A stretch of 64,000 nucleotides of DNA, taken from NCBI GenBank assembly GCA_016165875.1, contig JABBOT010000004.1, positions 6,269,351-6,333,350 on the forward strand. Direction: 5' to 3'. Each line of letters begins with the position of its first letter. The first letter of the stretch is position 1. Positions 23,055-34,014 of the stretch are shown in pieces. The notes under the pieces are model-generated. The model did no database searches. It had not been told where the DNA came from and saw only the letters and a program-made list of their open reading frames with translations. The DNA comes from Acanthopleura granulata. Its lineage: Eukaryota; Mollusca; Polyplacophora; Chitonida; Chitonidae. The translations under genes and the position numbers were made by a program.

Positions 23055-26000
23055 AACATAGTCCACCATTATTGATTGTTGTTTTTATTGTATGGGTGAG
23101 TGTGCTTTAGAGTTTATAACTGAAGAAATGACAAAGCACATGTAGATGTTTGAAAGAGCATGTGCTACTATATTGTGACATGCACAAGTGCCATTATGTG
23201 GTTGCGATATTAACTGCAGTGATCTTTACATTTATGAAGGTCACATTTGCTGAAATGCAGTGTATACCAGTTGAAAAGTTATTGAATGGCATCTTGGACT
23301 TTTCAGCATTGTTCAACAGGAATGTGTATAACACAAAAAGTTGAATGCATTCAATCAGATAATCAGCCTACATGTATCTACGAGACATGGCATAAGGGAT
23401 GTGATCTCAACATTTCAAGTTGAGAACTGTACTCAATGGCATGCCACTAGCGCATTTTTTTTAAAAAGCATAAAAGGTACTTATAGCTACTGCTCGCCTT
23501 TATATGAAAGGAGCCTCTGGACATGGTAAGCAACTAGGTCAATATGAGAAAAGTAAGATCTAGAGGTCTCTTTCATATTTATTTGTCATTACTAGATCAG
23601 AAGTCACACCTGTCCCAGTTTTTAGTCCAATTTTCCACACTGGTCATAACTGAGAGGTTTAGAAAACAGTGGGGGTCCTTTACAAAGCGTACTATAAGTC
23701 TTTGAAAATGCTTGCATTTTTTCAGTGTTAAATGTCACATCGCATTATATTTGGTATGAACTGGTAAGTAAGCTACCAAATACATGTAGCGTCCAGTATT
23801 CTCCAGTATTTTCTGTTTAAACTTTATTTTCCTTGAAAGTGCTGGAAAATTCACAACAGGGAGAAGAACTGAACTCAATATTCAGATTACGGTTAGCAGG
23901 AATTCAATTGAACCAACAAGGGACAGGTTGAGCGTTGGTATTGCTTCAGGTCTGTTTATGACCCTCAGTGTTTTGAGCAGTAAAACTAGATTTCACTTAA
24001 ACAGCTTGGCACATTCACTGTGACTTTCCGGCGTCACTGAAAACTGCGAATGGTTCTCTTTGCATGACAAGTAATCCACAGGTAAATGAATGGAAAACAA
24101 GCGGAATGCCACTTGGATGGCAGAGAAGTGCATCTTGGTGTCTATTTTGTGGTGCAAGATTGACTGAGTATAATTTCATTATATTTACATATATTAACAA
24201 AAGTTCATAAATTCATGATTAAAGACAAATATAAGCTTCTTAGTTCAATGACAACTAAACCCACATTTTTACGTAGATGTAATGGTATGCAACCAGTGTG
24301 AAAATCTGTAAGATTCTCTGTTTAAAGTGGTAGAAGTAATCATTTTTCCTCAAGTTAGAAACTTTTGCCGGAAACATATAATCTTATTTTCTCCACAGTG
24401 TGGGACTGTGCCATTTGATTTTGACATGGTGTAGCCGAAGAAATACATGTTTCGTCAGAATTCCGTTATCTTCTTGGACCACAGAAGCTGCAGGTTTCTG
24501 TGTGTAAAGAACCGGCTTGTGAAATATTTGAGAAGCAGTGCATCGTCAAGTGATTGTCAATTTTAATAACTGCATTTCCCCTTTCGATAGTCAGCAGGCT
24601 GTGTACAGGAAATCAACGTTATCAGATCTCAAGATGTTTGCATCAAGAGCATATATGTCGGACAATTGTGGCGTTTTACAGCAGTTATATTTGAGGAATC
24701 AATTTTATTAGCAGGATGTAAAACGTGTTTCTATATTCAAAAGCTGTGTGTTACCTTCACTTCCAGACCAACCATCTGATTGAAGACAGGAAACCCTGCT
24801 CACACATTGCCAATACTCTCGGTCTTTCCAGAACTGATCTGATCAAGACTCGTCCAATAAAGACTTTGCGTGTGGCACTAAAACTTGGTTTAAGCGATCA
24901 GAAATTGTTAGCTGTTGGGATTTCTGTCACGTAGCCCTGTTCTACAAGCCTGGAAAGTCTTTCTTGGCCTATCGACTACTACAGCCCTGACCAAAGCAGA
25001 CCACGGCGGGAGTAAATCTGGGCTTACCATTAATGTATATGCGAACAAAGCTGGAAGTCAGTTTTGCTGTTGTATTGATGAGAGTGAGAAGTTTTCTTCC
25101 AAACCATAACTGAAAATTATTTTTCATTTATATTGATGAATCTTTTATCTTGATCAATTGCTGCAGAATGATCCACAATGAAATTACCCTTCATATGCCT
25201 ATGACAATGTGCGTCTGTTAATCTTCTTTATGCTACTATTTCCTTTCAATTATCACCCATGTAATTATCATGAACGCGGCACTATTTAGATGTCGTCGCT
25301 GGTCTGGTTTTAATCTTTATGCTGCAATCTTTAACATTGTATTCCTGCGTAAACTAGGATTCTGCTGGTGGGCTGAAAGCATAACCGTGGCCTGGTTTCT
25401 CTGCATTTTTATAAATCGTGTTAATGTTTATTAAATGTGATGATAACAGGATTTTGAGTAATTCTCGATCACTGAGGTGATGCATTGCAAGTTGCACTTA
25501 GGCTTTGATATCTCCTCTTTTTTTCAGAAGCAATTTTGATTATGTAAATTGTCCCCTTTGTATTCCTTGTACCGGTATACCAGCTGGAGTAGAAGCTGTG
25601 ATTCTGGAGCCATCTGCCCCCCCCCCCTTCCCACCCCAACACCTCTCCCTCCCTTAACTGTTACCGATAACGGTTGGCTGCAGAATTTCCTAAAGCCCTT
25701 TAGGCTAGCAGTAATGTCCTCGTTGAAGATCAATGACTAATCTGTAACAGTTGCTGTAGTGTTCCATGCCTCACCTCTCTCACTTCCTCCATGATGATTT
25801 AACAACCTATTTGTGCTGACTTATGATTTAGGTTCTTGTATTTCGAAGAGTAGTTGGGAGTTTATTACTTGAATTCTGGAGTATATGTCTTTCTCAAATA
25901 ATGATAATAATGCAAACAGTTTGTGTGCCCGTAAAGATAGTGGTGTAGGAAGCGGACGTGCTGCAAGGGAGTCACACTTTCCTAGGGGAGGGGGGGAGGC

Positions 26001-26576
26001 ACACATGTTTTCCTCCACCCACGTTTCAAACCAACCATATTAAAAATATACACCACTCAGAATGCCCCAATACTCCTTTGGTGCATCAGAATCGATTGCT
26101 GAAACATTTAAATTTGCTCAAAAAGATCAACGAATCCCAATATTATTGGTCACATATTTTAAGCATAAGCAATCATTGAGTCATTACTGAAATTTGGTAT
26201 CTGCAGTTCTGTAATTTGTAACATCGTGAAATTTCTCAAGTCGTTCAACCAGTGTGGAAAGCATGCACATCTACCTCCGAAAGGCATACGTGAAGCCGTC
26301 CAAACACCTCTGCTGCTTATATATTAAAAGAGATCCGCCGGCGAAATTCATTTGCTCTACTCCATTGTATATTTTCAGCAAGACGACAAAATTATTAAAT
26401 TTATAGCATGTTTTCTGACACAAGGTGTAGTAGAATATTGAGTTTACTTGTATAATAATGCTGGGGAGTGGTCGACGAAGCTGGTAGAGCTGCATGTTCC
26501 GTGCAAAGACTAATGTTTGTTGTAAACCACAAATACAGGACACAAAGGTGTGCATTTATGTACATCATGCATACAC

Positions 26577-26717
26577 AGGAAAGGTCGTCAGTAACTTGTC
26601 AAATATCGGGGGTTTACCCTGTCATACCGGTTCCTCCGCCAGTAAAACTGAACCCCATCTTATACGTGAACAAGTCTCTACTTAGGCGTTAAACAAAAAT
26701 GGAGTGAATAAATAAAC
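26577..26717 (+). repeat. SINE fragment, diverged subfamily
   Basis: GTCGTCAGTAACTTGTCAAA, then GGTTTACC, GGTTCCTCCGCCAGTAAAAC and TTAGGCGTTAAAC, ending in GAATAAATAAAC. The order of blocks matches the SINE tail region, but with CCAGTAAAACTGA in place of CCATAATGCTGG. It looks like a subfamily shared with 57,667 and perhaps 44,088. Confidence 0.5.
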
Positions 26718-27639
26718 TACCAGTATTATATTGCTTGCTAGTAATTCCCTTCTATTGACTGTATCAAATACACACAAACACTTTGCTATATTGGGACATT
26801 AATATACTGTTAGGATTGCAAAAAAAGCATCAAGAAACCCTATTGAGGGCCGTTTTTTTTTTACCTATAATATCCATTGAACACTGTATCTTTACGTCTC
26901 ATTTGAGGTTTCCACTTCACACCATAAATGGCTTTATTTTAACTAGTGATTCTACACCTGCATGTATAACAAATGTTGTTTAGTTTAATCGCACGTGCTG
27001 TTTGAATAACGTAATTTGGCTGTCTTTGTGTAAAGGAAAGTTCATACATTTATAAACAAATGACCCGGTTACCATATTTTTGTCAAAATATGTACAGCTT
27101 AAGTAAAATTTTGAGGATGGATATTGTTATTTTTCCCCTTTTAAACTTGTTCAACTAAACGTACAGCTATGAAAGATTCCAGAAATTCCAGGGTCTAGGC
27201 GGCCCTGGGACTCTTGCCCGTTTCCTACGTTCGTGAAAGAATTTACGTGAAAATGTATTCGTGGTGAATGTACAAAATTGCAGTTATGGTTTCGATGTCC
27301 ATATGTTCATTAGTGAACTCCAGAGCTCTTCCTTCTGTACAAAAGTACGACCTCTTGTTCATTTTGTTCAGTCAGGGTTTTATTCTATCTGTTCATGTAA
27401 ATTTAGAAATACACACAGGAGCCACTTACTTACGCCCTTACATCACCATGGCTTAAGCGAAATTGGATACAGACATGCAGCGATGTTCATCGCAAAATCT
27501 GACGTCAAATGACGACGAACAGTCCTTAGTATGTATGTATACTATGTCTACTTTTGGAACATCATGCCCAAGACATGTCACTCCAACCAGTCACATTATA
27601 CTGACATGTTTCCTTACTCTAACGTCTAAAATCTTTGGT

Positions 27640-27745
27640 ATGATCGATTCAACCTGGGATTGATCTCTGATCTCCTGGCCATGATCCCGGATCTCTCAAC
27701 TTCGGCCAACGTTCTAACGATTAAGTCACCCAGGTGGTTAGGAAA
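27640..27745 (-). repeat. tRNA-like SINE head, minus strand
   Basis: Read on the minus strand it gives TGGGTGACTTAATCGTTAGA (A-box-like) and, about 60 bases on, GATCAATCCCAG (decayed B-box). The spacing is too long for an intact tRNA and no clover-leaf can be drawn, so I read it as a SINE head rather than a tRNA gene. Confidence 0.4.
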
Positions 27746-30700
27746 TACACAAGTATGACTAGCTTTAGTGCGTTTCTCTTATACCCCCTTTCCAACCCCA
27801 ACCCCAACTCTCCACCAGTCTTTGCCACGAGGGTTATGACAGAGGGAATCCAGCTCTGTGAAATTTCTCTTCTGTATTAGTTTATTACATGCGCTATGAG
27901 TTGACAAAATTCCAAACGTTCGAATAAAATGATTATTGCATTTTATATTATTGTCAAGGACTTTTCAGCCATGGAATGACGGTTAAGTCATTCGAATGAA
28001 AAAAAGTGCAGAATTTGTAACGGCAAACTTCTTGTATGAGTGTGTTAAAACATATACCTATACCGTGTAGGACTCCTGCACTTAGTTGGTGGATCAAAAT
28101 TTCTGCTCCGTCATTGACACATATACATACTAACAGACTGATGTCAAAATATTGCCAGGGGGTAAACTTATGGATTACATAGTTGCCAGGAGAATAAACT
28201 TGGGAGTCTAATTCTAGGAGGTGAGGAAAATCTTCGTGAGGACGGTGGTTGCCAGCTTGTATGGCACTAAAATCCAGTTTTGATCATAAATATGTATTGA
28301 GTTCCTTGACGATTTTATCGAGAGTCGCGCAAAAAGGAAATATACAGCTAAAAATAACAAGGAGTAAAACTAGTAACGGGTTTAATGGTGGCGTTATATT
28401 GGGCTCTCTGTCTTTTTACGTGCCCATGTTGCATATGAATTAAGGACTGAATTGCATTTGCTCATTTCTATGGAAATTGGACTGGCTCAGGGATTTAGAT
28501 AAGCGACTTGTATAATGGATGAGTGTAAATTTGCATAACAGCCCTGGTGCAGTGTAATGTGTCATTCGGCCGGGGAAATGGCACCCACCCATAATCCCAG
28601 ATATAGATTACATGGAATGTTTGCCACCACCATATTTTGGTATGCAGGCATGTAGCCTTCGATGACCAAGCCGTATAATGTCTGTAAGGCCTGAAGGCGG
28701 GAGTATACGAATTGTCGTAACACGGCATGTACAAAGCTGAATACAACCAAATTGACAATGTCTGACGGGCACATTTGCAAGAGAGAATATGTCTATAAAT
28801 AAGATTGCTAGGAGTTTATAGGAAATCGTTAATATTATATGACATGAATATAAAACGAGTTTAACATTCTACACTTTGGCACAAGATTTCCGAACAGTTT
28901 CTATGTAGCTCATGCAACCTGGTAGTGTTCCGTACGTATCTTATCTGCATCGTATCTGTGCACTTAGCAATAAATTCAGTTATTTCTTGTATCAATAACT
29001 TTTATTTCTGTATAAGACTATGAAGTCCTATACATAGCGATCTACACAGAGGACGTTCTGTATATAGCTGACAACCAATTACTATCACTTTCCGTATTTT
29101 TGTGCTATTGTTCTTTTTACAACGCTAGAGAATTTTTCAGTTACACCATGTCGGCCAATAGATTGATAATTAAGGAAAACGACTAAACTTTGGCAAGTTA
29201 TACTGACTTTTCCACGCTCTGACGGAAGGCAAGTGGTCTCCTGCCAACTTCCCATAATACTAGACGAGAGCGCAACATCTTGTCACAAGAACAATGGAAA
29301 AGCGTGAAAATCACTGGCCCAGAACGGTACTGAATCCACCTCATGTGATGTAACGACAGAAAAGCAAACACCTTAATCACTCGTTCACGACTATCCCTCT
29401 TTACAGGCGAATAGCCTGTAAATAGTGAATAGAAGTAATTTGTTTCGTACACGAAAAGCCATAGTAAAAAGAACCATAGAGATAAAGTTTATATCATGGG
29501 CAGCTTCCGACCAAACATGCAGGCGAAGTCATACTGGCTGTATGATCCATAATTTCTCCCTTTTTTGCACAGGTTAGTGAAGCGAAATAGGTTACATGAA
29601 GATTGCTTGAAAGTATAGGATAAATGATTCGGGAAATCTGAATGCGTCAGGTATAGATTTTCGTGTGGGAAGGGAGCAGGGTGTAATCCTGAGTATAGCA
29701 AAAATTAAATATCCTAGGCTCACGTAGGCACCGAGTCTCTAGCACACCTGAGGTGTTGGCACAGAAACTTTAGTGAAGTTCTGGCCACGTTTGGAGGTTG
29801 GGTTTGCACAAACAGCAGTGTGTGCCTAAAGAGGGAAGTTCTGCATATAAATCCACAGAACTTGCATATCAGTTACAGACTTGTATAGCACGTTTATGAA
29901 AAAATATCCCGTTGCGCAGCCGAATCTGCTTTCTTCCATCTTTCTGACAGGTGATGAGCGAGGTATCATTCTAGACGCGGTTCAACCTAGAGCCGCCTTG
30001 ATTATTCTAACTGTGTGACTAGGTGATGAACAACATTTGACTTCATGGAGCAGTGCCAACGGACTGAACGAACCTAAATCAAAAAAAAGAACAAAAGAAA
30101 ATCCAAAGAAAAATGGAAAACAAACTACAAAGAAGTTTCAGATTTTTTCATTGTCCACTTCATCTTCGTCTTCTCTCTTTTTGTTCCTCTGTCCCCCTAT
30201 TTTTCACTGGTTGGGAGATTACTCTAGAGAAACACACCAATCAATAAGTTAGTCTATAAATGGAAGAACAACAATGCGGATAGTAAATTAGAAGCAATGA
30301 TGGTTAAAAGTCTATACATCTTGATTTTCAGCAGCATTATCTTGGTATCTTACAGCAACTACACGGTGGGACTATAAAGTTCCACATAAGACCGGATATG
30401 ACATCATTGGCCATGTGTTACGAAGTATATTGATGCCAGTGAAACGTCAACGAAATCCGCCTTGCATCATTTCATTACGTTACCTATAGTCGAAGTATAT
30501 CACTCCCTGTTGTCCAGAAAATGTTTTAGCTGTAAATAACTACGAAAGCACCTACAGATGGGTTACACCGTCAAACCATTAGTAGATTTGGATTCCAGCT
30601 GACTACATTAATTATGTCTGATGTTCGAAAGAAGACGAGCAAGTTAACGCATTCCCAGACGGGGTATGTTTTCAAGGAAGATCAGGCGCTGGGGCTTCAG

Positions 30701-31039
30701 CAGGGGTTTGCCATTCCGTCGGTCTGATTTACATGTTACAAATACCAAAACCCCACACATTCTCTCCCCCGTGATGCACCCCTATCTCATATACACCCAG
30801 CATATGTGCGGTTTCCGTTGTAACATGGATGCTGGCGTACGGTATGCAGAGGGTTTCACTGTCACGGTATATGTAGGCCATTTATACATGAGTACACCCA
30901 CATATACTTACACAGCTTGGTGTTCAGTTTGTTAGCTAGGGGTGAGCCTGATGACGGCATCACCAATGAATTTTCACTAGGTCATTTTTGTTATCTAATC
31001 AAGACAGAATTGGTTATATAAACGAATGAACTGAGTTTT

Positions 31040-31095
31040 AACTGGGTTTAACGCCACATTGGCAGTATTTAAACCATGCTCTGGCGAGGATGGAG
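31040..31095 (-). repeat. Possible SINE tail fragment, minus strand
   Basis: GTTTAACGCCACATTGGCAG and the following CTGGCGAGGA resemble the reversed tail (GTTTTACGCC..., ...GACGGCGGCCAG) seen elsewhere. The match is short and approximate. Confidence 0.3.
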
Positions 31096-33081
31096 CAAGG
31101 AATAAACAGTCTTCTCCATATCACTATGAGAACATAAACGCCATGAAATCCGTTTGTGTCTTCTTTTCTCATTGTAAAATCTTACTCAATTTTGCTGAGC
31201 ATACTTGATCTTGCGTTGAAGTCCGTTCGAAATATGTTTATTATTCATTATATTTTTTCATACAAGTATCCTAAAACTTCTTTTGCATTACACCTTGTTC
31301 ATAAACTTCTGCATGGGGTGACACACGACGTAACTGTAGATTCGTGACGATCAGTTATAGAGAAGAGCCGAAGTGCTAAGTTATACCATACCATAACTCT
31401 GGACTTTCAGGAATTAAGTCTGGCAAACTTGATGGACATTGACCCAAGGATAACCTATCGGTCTAAGCAAATGTCGGTCTGAAGTGGGAGAGTAAGGCTA
31501 CATGGGTTAAAATGTCATGTTGGTGAAGGCAATGTATGCAGAGATAAGTCTACTTTGCAAGTTCGGATATTTATCCGAATTCCCTTAAAGAGGGAAAGAG
31601 CTGTCGGTCTGAAAGGGTAAGTAGTATTTGTACAACAGGTGACAAAACAGTCTACTAAAACCCATCACGTCACCCGCAAACTTGTCTATCAGATCTTGGT
31701 GTTAACGGTACGAGACCATTTCTTCGACAGGATCCTCGTCACAGTGAGAAATTTGTCACAGTTTATCCAAGGTATCCACTTCGATGTATTCGCCCCAGTG
31801 TTTAAAAGCGATGATGTTTGCAGCAGTACCATAATTGATTCTCACACTTAGATAAGTACAGCAATGCCACCTTGGCTAAGTACACGCATGCAAAGCAAGC
31901 CAGATCGACTAGGGGGACGGTTTTTTTTCTTTTTTCTTTCGGGAATAAAGACATGTGGTGCCACAGGAATTCACCAGTAATAATGGTTCAGCCAATTGTA
32001 GAAGTGGCAGCTTTTGTTACTTCCACATATTTCAAAATCTATTTGTAAATCCATCGATCAACTTGATCAGTATGTTGGGTTTTTTCAGATGGCTATGCAG
32101 ACAAATGCGCCAGTGCGATAGACTTTTTTATCAAGCCCTACCCATATGTGTATATATGTTACTCCGTTTTTAACTACATGTAATAACATTTTCAACTTAC
32201 AAAGAATGTTTCCAAGAGAATTTCCACATGATCGTTGCTCGTTCGAACGAATTGTCTGCGTATAATGATATATATGCAGGTACAAGCCCAACATAACCAG
32301 TAAATGAAATCCCATGGCACAGGAAACAGAATCTCACAGTGATATGTAATCATCATGAGTTACAAGACCGAAATACCTACACAACGCCAACAGCGACCAG
32401 TTGTACGAATCGAATCGAATAAAGCCTGTTCAATTTCTCTCATTCGCTTTCTTCTGAACATTAATTTATTACGCTTTGGTATGGTCTGGAGTCTCTCTGT
32501 CAGCTTTTGTCGTCTATCTGGAGCCAGACAGCAAACTGTGCTATTTAGTTTTGAAGTAAATTGAGTCTGTCTTTGCCTTTCTTTTCTTATTTGACTACTG
32601 CGAAGTCTTATTTATTGAATATATATTTATTTAGTCAGACATATTGTTCCTGAAAAAAGTGGCGTTGGTAGGCCAATTTAATTGTCCATGTAGCGCTACG
32701 CGAACATAAAAGCTGACACTTATATTACCATCACGAAGACTTCAAAAATGCCTCTTCAACAGGATTGTTTAGTGGTCGTGCCGAGCCTGCTGAGCGTCAT
32801 TAATTTTTTTAGTGCACGGCAGTTTTCAGTCATCACCTTATTGATTTATTTGTTCGATGGGTGTTCAAAACATTACTCGTAATGATTCATTTTCACTTGT
32901 ATGTGGACAGAGAAAATTGAATCGAATACCAGTGATAAACAACATCCATTCCTCAAATATCAGACATACCTCTTGATTTTAAGTACCACTCCTGTGCCAA
33001 TAGAGACTGGGGAGAAATATTAAAATGATATAAAGGAAATCCTGTGGCACAAAGCTACCACCATGGTTCACAAGGATTTGC

Positions 33082-33237
33082 GATAAACAGAGGATGGCTG
33101 CAAAATGAAGGTTGAATACCATAAATATTTTTCTCGCGAAAGTGGAAATAATAACCCACTCGACGCGAATCATTTCCACCTTTCACGAGAGCAATATTTA
33201 TGGTATTCAATCCTCACTGTGGAATATTCTGTTTATT
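33082..33237. repeat. Long imperfect inverted repeat (hairpin-forming)
   Basis: The left arm 33,107-33,149 pairs with 33,172-33,215 around a 22-base spacer. The 18-base core TTGAATACCATAAATATT is exact and is followed by a CTCGxGAAA...GTGGAAAT stretch with a few mismatches and one indel. Weaker pairing continues outward to ATAAACAGA at about 33,083 and its complement TCTGTTTAT at 33,229. It could be a foldback or MITE-type element, or the source of a hairpin RNA. Confidence 0.75.
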
Positions 33238-33339
33238 ATTTATACTTTAAAAATATGATGACTTTGTGCCTTTGAAGAAGTTTTAAGCAATGTGTTAGTT
33301 GTGGGTCTTCAAAAACATGGCTAAAGCGTGATGTATACA

Positions 33340-33470
33340 TGACGTCTTGTATGACGTCGTGCTTTGCGGGACGTACGAATGTAGCAAATGACTAAATTAT
33401 ATTATGACGTCATCCCGCTGAGCTCAGATTGGAACACTATAAAACAAAATGTTTTTTAATATCATGGCGA
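33340..33470 (+). promoter_or_regulatory. Promoter-like cluster: three CRE sites, CCAAT, TATA
   Basis: Two TGACGTC sites at 33,340-33,346 and 33,352-33,358, and a full palindromic TGACGTCA at 33,405-33,412. An inverted CCAAT (ATTGG) follows at 33,428 and TATAAAA at 33,438-33,444. An ATG in reasonable context at 33,464 opens a 29-codon frame starting MANWSEILKSG. Order and spacing match a classic CREB/ATF-responsive core promoter, but no downstream gene was identified. Confidence 0.3.
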
Positions 33471-33539
33471 ATTGGTCTGAAATATTAAAATCAGGTGAAA
33501 TATCACTTTTTTCAGGACAGCAATTCCCCTTAGCTATTT

Positions 33540-33720
33540 TTTTCATCATTTAACGTCGCATTTAAGACACAAGGGTTTATACACCAAAGTAGCTCTTAAA
33601 AGCTTCAGTCGATCCATCGATAACTGGATTCGAACACGCGATTTAACGGGTGATGAGGACGGACAATCAACTCCGACGGGAAGAACGCTATCGTTGTACG
33701 AAAAAGTGAGGTGCCTTAGA
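33540..33720 (-). repeat. tRNA-like SINE remnant, minus strand
   Basis: On the minus strand GCGTGTTCGAATCCAGT is a strong B-box, and about 100 bases further on lies TTAAATGCGACGTTAAATGA, like a molluscan SINE tail of the ACGTTAAAC type. No A-box at tRNA distance is convincing, which argues against a functional tRNA gene. Confidence 0.45.
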
Positions 33721-33972
33721 ACGTTATTAGGTGAAACCATGTAGATATACTGCACTTAATATCGTTGTAATTTATCAGGCAAATTGTCACAGCCCATATT
33801 TAAGGTATAGGGAGTTAGACTATGTTTAGCCTACATAAAAACTTCTATTTATCGTACATGCACAAGTCCATGTGTCTTGCATGCATCCATGCACGTGAAT
33901 TCAATAGAATATACCACTTTGCAAAACGGATTTATTTCGAATGGTAAAAAGTATTGATGCTACTTGACTTCT

Positions 33973-34014
33973 ACAGTCCCGTTGTTTGTATATACATACA
34001 AACAACGGGACTGT
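33973..34014. repeat. 42-bp near-perfect palindrome
   Basis: Two exactly complementary 19-base arms (ACAGTCCCGTTGTTTGTAT and its reverse complement) separated by four bases (ATAC). It would form a very stable hairpin as DNA or RNA. Confidence 0.9.

Larger units (their letters stand above)
17818..23075 (+). other. Probable long 3' UTR of RIC1
   Basis: AT-rich, stop-dense sequence after the RIC1 stop, with no exon-like frame. AATAAA hexamers occur at 19,562, 19,995, 21,128, 22,942 and 23,049, so the UTR could end at several points. It contains four TGTANATA Pumilio-type elements and one SINE copy. The distal end is inferred from the 23,049 signal and its T/G-rich downstream sequence, and from the rise in CpG content shortly afterwards. 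Confidence 0.5.
23076..33081. other. Intergenic, no supported gene
   Basis: No open frame shows protein-family similarity. Contents seen: SINE pieces at 26,577, 27,640 and 31,040, a C10 tract at 25,617, and an imperfect tandem repeat (TTGCCAGG...TAAACTT) at 28,152 and 28,183. CpG becomes clearly more frequent from about 24.4 kb onward. Confidence 0.6.

Noticed and set aside
24768..24934. Exon-like stretch after a CTTCACTTCCAG acceptor (frame NHLIEDRKPCSHIANTLGLS)
   Set aside because: The acceptor is fair, but there is no donor, no upstream exon in phase and no family resemblance; an unspliced chance frame is more likely.
33600..33700. Possible tRNA gene on the minus strand (GTGTTCGAATCCAGT)
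   Set aside because: The B-box is good, but no A-box at tRNA distance and no acceptor stem or anticodon arm could be paired.
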